Shown: one piece after another, positions 51,933 to 58,508 of the stretch
Numbering within the stretch: the stretch's first letter is position 1
How the letters are laid out: each line of letters begins with the position of its first letter
From: Christensenellaceae bacterium
GTDB lineage: Bacteria; Bacillota; Clostridia; Christensenellales; Aristaeellaceae
NCBI GenBank assembly: GCA_012518615.1
Contig: JAAYRU010000012.1
Location: 1-58,508, forward strand
Length of the DNA: 58,508 nucleotides
Direction of reading: 5' to 3'
Position numbers and translations under genes: made by a program
Notes under the pieces: model-generated
Seen by the model: the letters and a program-made list of their open reading frames with translations, nothing else
What the model was told of the DNA's origin: nothing
Database searches by the model: none

Positions 51933-52898
51933 CTAAATTGAGTCATACAGGTAGCACCGCACATGATGCTCCGGAGATACTTCTTTTAGCTCTGGTTTAC
52001 TTTTAAGGCAAATAGCCATCATTTGCGGGCAGCGGTCGGCAAACTTACACCCTTGCGGTTTTTGCGTTGGGTCCGGCATAAGCCCTGAAATAGGTATAAG
52101 CCGCGTTACATTTACATTTATCTTGGGGATTGAGTTGAAAAGCCCTTTGGTATAGGGGTGCTTCATGCCCGAGAATATCTCCTTAACACTGGCTGATTCT
52201 ACGATTTCACCAGCGTACATAACGGATACATGCTCACAGTTTTGCGCCACAACGCCTAGGTCATGGGTGATTAGCAGCATTGAGGTGTTAAGCTTCTGGC
52301 GCAGTTCTTTTATGGTTTCAAGCACCTGCGCTTGTATGGTTACATCCAGCGCCGTGGTAGGTTCATCCGCGATAAGTACCTTGGGGTTACACACTAGCGC
52401 AATGGCAATTACTACACGCTGTTTCATGCCGCCGGAAAACTGGTGAGGATACTCTTCCGCACGGTCTGCAGGTATACCTACCATTTCCAGAATTTCGCCT
52501 ACTTTCTGCTGGACTTCACTCTTGCTTAGTTCCCCGTGTACCTCTATTGCTTCGGCAATCTGCTCACCTACTGTTAATACGGGGTTTAGTGAGGTCATAG
52601 GGTCTTGAAATACCATAGCAATTTGCTCGCCGCGTATATTGCGGATTGCTGCCATGTCTTCCTTAAGCAGGTCTTTGCCTTGGTAGTATACTTCGCCGGA
52701 TATTACTCGTGCGGTTCGTTCGGGCAGCAGTCGCATAACGCTTTTGGCAAGGGTTGTTTTGCCGGCGCCTGTTTCGCCCACCAGACCGTGGGACGAACCT
52801 TCCTTTATGAGCAAGTCCACCTGATCCAGCGCATAAACAAGCCCGTCATCTGTCTGGTAGTTTACGCTTAGGTTTTTAATAATTAAATCGCTATTCAT
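51933..52898 (-). CDS. dppD: Peptide ABC transporter ATPase DppD/OppD
   Basis: 321 residues. Walker A GETGAGKTT, signature FSGGMKQRVVIAIAL, Walker B VLIADEPTTALDVTIQ. The C-terminal CKFADRCPQMMAIC block matches the cysteine-rich oligopeptide domain of DppD. Pairs with DppF on the cytoplasmic side. Spacing to dppC is 12 bases. Confidence 0.93.
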   Translation of the reverse strand: MNSDLIIKNLSVNYQTDDGLVYALDQVDLLIKEGSSHGLVGETGAGKTTLAKSVMRLLPERTARVISGEVYYQGKDLLKEDMAAIRNIRGEQIAMVFQDPMTSLNPVLTVGEQIAEAIEVHGELSKSEVQQKVGEILEMVGIPADRAEEYPHQFSGGMKQRVVIAIALVCNPKVLIADEPTTALDVTIQAQVLETIKELRQKLNTSMLLITHDLGVVAQNCEHVSVMYAGEIVESASVKEIFSGMKHPYTKGLFNSIPKINVNVTRLIPISGLMPDPTQKPQGCKFADRCPQMMAICLKSKPELKEVSPEHHVRCYLYDSI

Positions 52899-52910
52899 AT
52901 GCGTTATCCT

Positions 52911-53816
52911 CTAATTCTTGAGCTTGGGGTCCATGGCATCTCGCAGACCATCACCCGCTAGGTTAAGCGAAAGGACGGTTATCATTATTACCAGACCCGG
53001 TATAACGGAGATATGCCACGCATCGCGCATGTAGGTGCGTGCGGAGCTTAAGATAGAACCCCACTCGGGCGTGGGAGGCTGAACGCCGATACCTAGGAAG
53101 GACAAGCCGGCAATGTTGAGAATGGCAGTACCAACGCTTAGTGATGCCTGTACAATGATTGGCGCCATAGCGTTGGGCAACACATACTTAACAATGATAG
53201 TGGCGTTGCTTGCGCCTAGGGCGCGGGTGGCTTCGATGTATTCTTTGTCTTTTACCGTCATTACAGAGGCGCGCACAATGCGAGCTAGGCGCGGCGCCTG
53301 CGGTATGGCGATTGCAAGCAGTAGGTTGGATGTGCTTGTGCCAAGAGCCGCGACAACGGCAACCGCCATAACCATTGAGGGAATTGCGAGGAACACATCC
53401 ATAATACGCATTATTATATTATCTACATGCTTACCGTAGTAACCGGCTATGGCGCCAAAGGTTCCTCCCAGGAACAGCGCTATCATGATAGAGATAAGAC
53501 CTATGAAAAGCGAATATCGTGTGCCCCATATAACACGGAACAGTATGTCTCGACCAAACTCATCGCAGCCAAAAGGGTGCTGCCAGCTGGGCGGGTCTAG
53601 CTTGTTGCGCAGGTTTTGCTTGATTACATAGTTGTTGTATATTTCTGGATTACTTATATCTAGTACAATTGTTACCAGTGATACCAAAACCAGAAAGAGT
53701 ATGAACATCAAGCCAAAGAGCGCGGGCTTGCTTTTCTTGAAACGACGAATAATTTCCGACCATGCGCTTCTTGCCTTATTCTGTCCGTTGGCTTTATTTT
53801 CGATTGCTTTACTCAT
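52911..53816 (-). CDS. dppC: Peptide ABC transporter permease DppC
   Basis: 301 residues with six membrane helices. It has the N-terminal OppC_N region (FKKSKPALFGLMFILFLVLVS) and the binding-protein-dependent permease loop EYIEATRALGASNATIIVKYVLPNAMAPI that contacts the ATPase. The start overlaps dppB by eight bases. Confidence 0.93.
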   Translation of the reverse strand: MSKAIENKANGQNKARSAWSEIIRRFKKSKPALFGLMFILFLVLVSLVTIVLDISNPEIYNNYVIKQNLRNKLDPPSWQHPFGCDEFGRDILFRVIWGTRYSLFIGLISIMIALFLGGTFGAIAGYYGKHVDNIIMRIMDVFLAIPSMVMAVAVVAALGTSTSNLLLAIAIPQAPRLARIVRASVMTVKDKEYIEATRALGASNATIIVKYVLPNAMAPIIVQASLSVGTAILNIAGLSFLGIGVQPPTPEWGSILSSARTYMRDAWHISVIPGLVIMITVLSLNLAGDGLRDAMDPKLKN

Positions 53817-54771
53817 TTTTAGTTACCCCCGACCTTTTGTATTGCGCCTTGATTCGAGGATCGATAAAGGCGTATAGTATGTCAACCAGCAAGTTGACTA
53901 TTGAAAACATAATTGCCAAGGTAACCACACAACCAAGAACGCTGGGTATATCCTGCGTCTTTATGGATTCAACCACAAAGCGCCCAACGCCCGGCCATGA
54001 GAAAACGGTTTCTGTAAGCACGGAACCGCCCAGCAATACGCCGAAGTTAAGACCAACCACGGTTACAACCGGTATCAGGGCGTTTCTAAGCATATGCCGT
54101 GATGTGATTATCCTGTCATCAAGCCCCTTAGCTTTGGCAGTGTCAACATAATCCTGCCGCATTACCTCCAGCATACTTGAGCGTGTTGTGCGCGCGTTGT
54201 TGGCTGCGCCGCGGATACCTATGGTAATGGAGGGCAAAACTAGGCTGCGCGCCAGATCAACAAAGCCTTTACCCATGCCTGCGGAGGGGAACCACCGCAA
54301 GTTTAGGCTGAAAATCATGACCATAATCAAACCGTACCAGAAGGCGGGAGCCGCTGCCGCAAACAGCGTTATTACCATGGTTACATTGTCAAATGTGCTG
54401 TACTGTCGCTTTGCGGTAGCCACGCCTATTGGAATGCCAATCAATGAAAATAATACGCCACATGAAGCCAACAGAATGGTATTGGGCAGCCTATCGCCAA
54501 TTTGCGTTGCAACAGACACCTTGTTGCGATAGGATACGCCCATATCACCTTTAAGGAGATTCAGCACATAACGAAAGTAGCGTACCATGAACGGGTCGTC
54601 CAAACCCATCTCTTTTCTAAGCTCCGCTAATGTTTCTTCCGTTGCGCTGTCACCCAAGATAACCTTCGCCGGGTCAATAGGCGACATATCCATAATAGCG
54701 TACACAACAAGGATAACGCCGAGTATGACGAGAATCATCATCAGGCTTCGTTTGAAGATATACCGCGACAT
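53809..54771 (-). CDS. dppB: Peptide ABC transporter permease DppB
   Basis: 320 residues with six membrane helices. The start RYIFKRSLMMILVILGVILVVYAIMDMSPIDPAK is typical of DppB/OppB, and the ATPase contact loop DYVDTAKAKGLDDRIITSRHMLRNALIPV is present near 218-246. The first base of its ATG is shared with the stop codon of the M20 gene, so translation is coupled. Confidence 0.93.
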   Translation of the reverse strand: MSRYIFKRSLMMILVILGVILVVYAIMDMSPIDPAKVILGDSATEETLAELRKEMGLDDPFMVRYFRYVLNLLKGDMGVSYRNKVSVATQIGDRLPNTILLASCGVLFSLIGIPIGVATAKRQYSTFDNVTMVITLFAAAAPAFWYGLIMVMIFSLNLRWFPSAGMGKGFVDLARSLVLPSITIGIRGAANNARTTRSSMLEVMRQDYVDTAKAKGLDDRIITSRHMLRNALIPVVTVVGLNFGVLLGGSVLTETVFSWPGVGRFVVESIKTQDIPSVLGCVVTLAIMFSIVNLLVDILYAFIDPRIKAQYKRSGVTKNE

Positions 54772-55958
54772 TAGTTTATCACTTCCTTTTGCAGCGTATT
54801 TTTTTCTTGTTCATAGTCTTGATAGATTTCCTCCCATAGCCCATCTATCTGAATTATGTCCAGAGCGGCGCCTGCCAGCACCTGCGCACCTACAATCATC
54901 GCTTCCGTTGCCGCCTCCGACTTGCCCGCGTCTAAAAACCCTTGGGAATGGGATGGCGTGCCTTCAGGAACAAAAGCCACCCGTATACAGGAGCCGGGAA
55001 TCAGCTGCATTATATTACCAAAGTCTGTAGAACCCGTGCGCTCTCGTGGCGGGCGTATGGTGGGGGCGTTAATGGCTTTGGCGTTATCCACAAGCACTTG
55101 GTTGAGCCTGCGGGATGGAATTTTGTTGGCTACCTGTTTTTTTATTGTGACGGTATGCTTGGTACCCATCATAAGCGCCGCGCCCTCCATAATATTATGG
55201 AAGCGCGCTAGTACAGCGTCAAGCGTTAATACATTATTGGAACGGATGGAAAACAGCGCTTTAGCATAATCGGGCACTACATTTACGGGCTGGTCGCTTG
55301 AAGAGCGGATGGCGTAGTGTATGCGTACATCATCCGGAATATGCTCACGCAGAAATTCTACCCCCTGAAAGGCGATAAGCAGGGAATCTAGGGCGCTGCG
55401 CCCCATTTCGGGCTGGATTGCCGCGTGGGAGCTTGTGCCGAAGAACTCCACCTCTACTAAATAGTTTGCTAGGGATTTTACATCAACAGTGGTTGTGGCG
55501 CCGCCATGCATCATGAGGGCGACATCTATATCTTGGAAGCAGCCGCCTTTTAACATAATAATTTTGCCGCTTACGGTTTCCTCGGCAGGCGTACCGTATA
55601 CAACAAGCTTAAAGGGCTTTGAAATATCGGAGCGTTTTATTGAGTTTGCCGCCGCTAGTATGCAAGGCCCCTGCAGGTGGTGAGCGCAGGCGTGACCCAT
55701 CTTGTCCAGCGCGTCATACTCGCACAAAAGACCAATTGAAAGACCGTCCTCTCCTTGCTGATACACTGCGCGAAAGGCGGTAGGCAGACCTCCTACGCCG
55801 CGCTCAATAGCAAAGCCTTCCTGCTCAAGCCAATCGCACAGCAGGGCGCTAGCCTGATATTCATTAAGACCGGTCTCGGGGTTGTCGAAAATCTTGTCGG
55901 ACATTTCCTTTAAGTTGGAGCCTATAGAACGGATATACGCGAAAGCAGCATTTTTCAT
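54771..55958 (-). CDS. M20D amidohydrolase / peptidase (AbgB/HipO-like)
   Basis: 395 residues. Two-domain M20 fold. Metal-binding blocks: EYDALDKMGHACAHHLQ (about 94-110), TPAEETVSGK with the catalytic Glu-Glu, and GTSSHAAIQPEMGRSALD in the dimerisation/lid domain. The RTGSTDFGNIMQLIPG segment is typical of aminobenzoyl-glutamate-hydrolase-like members. It would cleave amide or acylated amino acid substrates in the cytoplasm. First gene of the Dpp operon, so it probably hydrolyses the imported peptide or amide. Confidence 0.9.
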   Translation of the reverse strand: MKNAAFAYIRSIGSNLKEMSDKIFDNPETGLNEYQASALLCDWLEQEGFAIERGVGGLPTAFRAVYQQGEDGLSIGLLCEYDALDKMGHACAHHLQGPCILAAANSIKRSDISKPFKLVVYGTPAEETVSGKIIMLKGGCFQDIDVALMMHGGATTTVDVKSLANYLVEVEFFGTSSHAAIQPEMGRSALDSLLIAFQGVEFLREHIPDDVRIHYAIRSSSDQPVNVVPDYAKALFSIRSNNVLTLDAVLARFHNIMEGAALMMGTKHTVTIKKQVANKIPSRRLNQVLVDNAKAINAPTIRPPRERTGSTDFGNIMQLIPGSCIRVAFVPEGTPSHSQGFLDAGKSEAATEAMIVGAQVLAGAALDIIQIDGLWEEIYQDYEQEKNTLQKEVIN

Positions 55959-56144
55959 TTTATCACCTAATAAAAAAGATTCATGGATACAAACAACAGA
56001 TATTAGATGAATAATTATAGCATTAATAAACTGCTTTTTTCAATCCAAAAATCAAATATCGGTATAAGATAAGTTTATTCTAATATGAAGCTGTTGATAT
56101 TTAGAGGCTGTATTGGGGCTAGGGATATAGTGGCGCGGAAGGAA

Positions 56145-57074
56145 TCAGCGCATAATTATTCGGTTTGAGTTATATACTGTGCGCAGCGTATCAATAAGCC
56201 CTTTCATGGGAGCGGATAGGGGCGTATCCTTGCACCAAGCTACGACTACTTTTTCCTTAATGTGGTTATTAACAATGTAGTAATAGACAACCTTTTGATT
56301 GCTTGAATTGCGAACATAGCTTTCCCGCGTGAAGGCCAAGCCCAAGTTTTCGCTGGCAAATTGTACAGCGGTTTCAATGTTTCGTATGCCTATGGTACGC
56401 ATTGGCTTGATTTTCGCGTTGTTAAAAATTTTGTCTATTATTACGCGAATGCTTTGATCTGGTTGCTGGAGAATAAAAGTCTGGTCGCTGCAATGGGCAA
56501 TATCAATGCTGGGGTATGCGCTGCCATCCGTATGCTGAGCGTATTGGTTTAGCGGGTTATCTCTGGACATGGCTAGCAGAATCCTATCTTCGCCCAGCAC
56601 TGCATACTCATAGGTTTTTGGCAGAGTGGCAACCGTAACTACAGCCATGTCAATTTCGTGGCAATTTAGCGCCTCCATAAGAGCTTCTCCGGTGCCTTCG
56701 GTAATTTCTAATAAGGTTTCGGGGAACATATTCATAAACTGCCGCCAGGCTTTGGGTAACAGAAAGGAAGCGCGCCGCTGTTGAATGCCTATATGTATGC
56801 GGCTGGTTTGCTGGTTTAGGAGTTCTTGCATGTCCAGATTAAAGCTATCCTTTAACTTGAGCATTTCTGTTGCGTAGCGCACATAAATCTGCCCGGCGCT
56901 GGTTATTAGCATACCTTTGTTTGTGCGTTCAAACAGCTTGACACCCAGTTCACTTTCAACACCGCTGAGAAAAGCGCTAAGTGCAGGTTGGGAGATAAAC
57001 AACCGTTCAGATGCCTTTGTTATATTGCCATACTTGGCTAAGGTGCAGATATATAGTTGCTCTTTCAGATTCAT
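56145..57074 (-). CDS. LysR-family regulator of the peptide operon
   Basis: 309 residues. N-terminal winged helix with NITKASERLFISQPALSAFLSGVESELG and a LysR effector domain from residue 92. It is 186 bases upstream of the M20 gene and on the same strand, so a role in controlling the peptide operon is suggested by position only. GGAGG lies a few bases before the ATG (read from the reverse complement of 57080-57090). Confidence 0.85.
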   Translation of the reverse strand: MNLKEQLYICTLAKYGNITKASERLFISQPALSAFLSGVESELGVKLFERTNKGMLITSAGQIYVRYATEMLKLKDSFNLDMQELLNQQTSRIHIGIQQRRASFLLPKAWRQFMNMFPETLLEITEGTGEALMEALNCHEIDMAVVTVATLPKTYEYAVLGEDRILLAMSRDNPLNQYAQHTDGSAYPSIDIAHCSDQTFILQQPDQSIRVIIDKIFNNAKIKPMRTIGIRNIETAVQFASENLGLAFTRESYVRNSSNQKVVYYYIVNNHIKEKVVVAWCKDTPLSAPMKGLIDTLRTVYNSNRIIMR

Positions 57075-57229
57075 TAAGCAGTGCCTCCATTAAGCATTAA
57101 AGGATACGATGAACACTTCGCCAATGCGTAAATTAAGGGGAATAGCTGCGTATAATTCTTTGCTATTGAATAGCTTTTTAAATAACGCAGCTATCTGCAA
57201 GGGCGAATTGCCCATAATGTATACTGTAT

Positions 57230-58276
57230 TTAGTTAACAGTCAACCGCTCATCAAGCCTGCTTATTATCTCCGCTGCTTCTTTCGCGTCATCAGCGCTTA
57301 CTCCGCTATGGAATACTAGGCGCACCATTTCGGTAAGCACGGGGCGGATTTGTAAGCCTTCCGCTTTGGCGTCGGCGCAAAGTTGCTCAGGGGTGTATGC
57401 TGTATTAGCGGTGCTAATCATTACAATATTGCTGTGTACAGGGGTTTGTACTTGCAGATGGCGCAGGTTTCCAAGGCGCTGTAGGAACAGTTGAGCATGT
57501 TGGTTGTCTATTTCTGCGTTTGAAATGTTATGTTTAAGCGCATATATGCCGGGCGCCGCTGCAACGCCTACTTGGCGCATGGTTCCGCCTAAAAGCTTTC
57601 GTGTCTCACGCAAGCGCTTTGAAAACTCAAAATCGCTTACTACTAGTGAGCCTATGGGTGCGCCCAAACCCTTGGATAGGCAGAACATGAGGCTGTCCGC
57701 ATTTTTGCATAGCCGGCTTACAGGGGTTCCGGTATAAGCCTGCGCATTAAAAACTCTAGCGCCGTCCAAATGCACAGGCACATTATACTCGTGCGCTGTA
57801 TCGCAAAGCTTATCCATTTCATCAGCGCTCAAACACAGACCGCCCCTAAAATTGTGAGAGTTTTCAAGCAGCAATAAGGCTGGCTGATGTTCTGTTATAA
57901 GCTTTTCTATACTGTCGGCACAAGGTGTGCCACGCTCTGTTACATCGTAAGATATAGGCACAAGCTGCCCAAAACGGGGGGAGAAAGCCGTCTTTTCTGA
58001 TTTCACAATGTGAAGTAGCGGCTCCATCAATACCTTTTGATTAGACTCTGCCCATGTAAGCAGGGCTGATGTATTAGCCAAGGTGCCTGTTGGGAAAAAC
58101 ACAGCCGCTTCCTTGCCGAATAATTCCGCCGCGTAATCTTCCAATGCGTTGACGGTTGCGTCTTCCCCTCTGCCTATGGCGTTTGCCCGCCCGTCATCCC
58201 CAAGCGGCGCAGACATAATAGCGTTTAGCATTTGAGCGCTTGGCAGGGTTACTGTATCACTTCTTAAATCAATCAT
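57230..58276 (-). CDS. ltaE: Threonine-aldolase-like PLP enzyme, copy 2
   Basis: 348 residues from the ATG at 58276, chosen because TAGGAGA lies seven bases upstream and because the start equals that of copy 1. A longer frame reaching 58333 adds an N-terminus (MRTICLVP...) that is a remnant of an AtuA-like gene. PLP features are as in copy 1 (VHLDGARVFNAQAY, CLSKGLGAPIGS). About 93 percent of residues match copy 1 by eye. Both copies are on the minus strand and form direct repeats 18.5 kb apart. Confidence 0.85.
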   Translation of the reverse strand: MIDLRSDTVTLPSAQMLNAIMSAPLGDDGRANAIGRGEDATVNALEDYAAELFGKEAAVFFPTGTLANTSALLTWAESNQKVLMEPLLHIVKSEKTAFSPRFGQLVPISYDVTERGTPCADSIEKLITEHQPALLLLENSHNFRGGLCLSADEMDKLCDTAHEYNVPVHLDGARVFNAQAYTGTPVSRLCKNADSLMFCLSKGLGAPIGSLVVSDFEFSKRLRETRKLLGGTMRQVGVAAAPGIYALKHNISNAEIDNQHAQLFLQRLGNLRHLQVQTPVHSNIVMISTANTAYTPEQLCADAKAEGLQIRPVLTEMVRLVFHSGVSADDAKEAAEIISRLDERLTVN

Positions 58277-58316
58277 TTTTATTTCTCCTATCTTTATTAT
58301 GAAGAGTTGGGGCACA

Positions 58317-58475
58317 AGACATATTGTGCGCATATCGCCTATCTCTTAAAAGGTTATGGGGATATAGCTTATGTTTATTATATATGACTATGTAGAATAA
58401 TAGCATTCAATATTATTTTATGCAAGAAGTTTTCTGTGTAAAGAGCATTTATAACGGCAGTAAATTTCCAAAGTA
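58317..58475 (-). pseudogene. Relic of the AtuA-like gene start and its divergent promoter region
   Basis: ACATATTGTGCGC at 58319-58331 is identical to the AtuA-like gene start (46368-46380 region, coding RTICI). What follows aligns with the AtuA/LysR intergenic region: CTTAA, GGGGATAT, TTATATATGACTATG, CAAGAAGTTTTCT, AAAGAG and ATTTATAACGG, in the same order as 46382-46525. The AtuA body and the LysR gene are missing. Confidence 0.65.
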
Positions 58476-58508
58476 AATGCAACAATGGCATTTAGAAGCG
58501 GCATTTAC

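Noticed and set aside
57230-58333. Longer aldolase copy 2 with a 19-residue N-terminal extension
   Set aside because: The extension is a relic of the AtuA-like gene start; the ribosome binding site and the homology to copy 1 both place the start at 58276.

Overview
The window looks like chromosomal DNA from an anaerobic, fermentative member of the Clostridia or a related low-to-medium GC Firmicutes lineage. The grounds are strong GGAGG-type ribosome binding sites, TTGACA/TATAAT-like promoters with 17-base spacers, family choice (EF-G-like GTPase, citrate lyase, TctABC, Liv and Dpp transporters, CysK/CysE) and no respiratory-chain genes apart from a secreted-type flavin reductase. I cannot name a genus. 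None of the three transporter binding proteins has a lipobox cysteine, which is unusual for a monoderm and leaves a diderm relative possible.

Layout. 1-10 kb: an Abi_2/AbiF-type HEPN protein, a small exported protein, an aldehyde dehydrogenase, a solitary Mrr-type endonuclease, an EF-G-like GTPase, a racemase, an acetyltransferase and a DUF4143 ATPase behind four 23-bp iterons. 10-17 kb: an FMN/FAD fumarate-reductase-like protein, two small proteins, and an ArsR-ABC-permease operon with a clear palindromic operator; a five-unit 32-bp repeat lies beside a phosphotransferase gene. 17.6-25.5 kb: one long plus-strand operon (thiazoline-carboxylate-hydrolase-like protein, LivJ-like binding protein, LivHMGF, an SDR, DhaK, DhaL), probably uptake and phosphorylation of an unknown small hydroxy/keto compound. 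25.7-35.4 kb: cysK-cysE, peptidase E, MATE exporter, a two-gene AbiE-like toxin-antitoxin pair, ureidoglycine aminohydrolase, an EamA exporter and a threonine aldolase. 35.4-37.7 kb: a tmRNA/tRNA 3'-end fragment (candidate attachment site) and an AlbA_2 regulator. 37.7-58.5 kb: two catabolic operons on the minus strand, bracketed by two nearly identical aldolase genes. The first is AtuA-like, DUF4387, TctCBA, CitDEF with a divergent LysR; the second is an M20 amidohydrolase, DppBCDF, a peptide-binding protein and an M28-like hydrolase with its own LysR.

The window also carries a family of about 160-bp MITE-like repeats (four complete copies, one truncated copy and one solo end), a three-hairpin repeat with compensatory changes, and two places where fragments of neighbouring genes are stitched together (47.49-47.66 kb and 58.31-58.48 kb). 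The last two point to repeated duplication and deletion around the aldolase genes. The best candidates for new biology are the AtuA/DUF4387/Tct/CitDEF operon without CitC, CitX or CitG, the thiazoline-hydrolase/Liv/SDR/DhaKL operon, and the repeat families.
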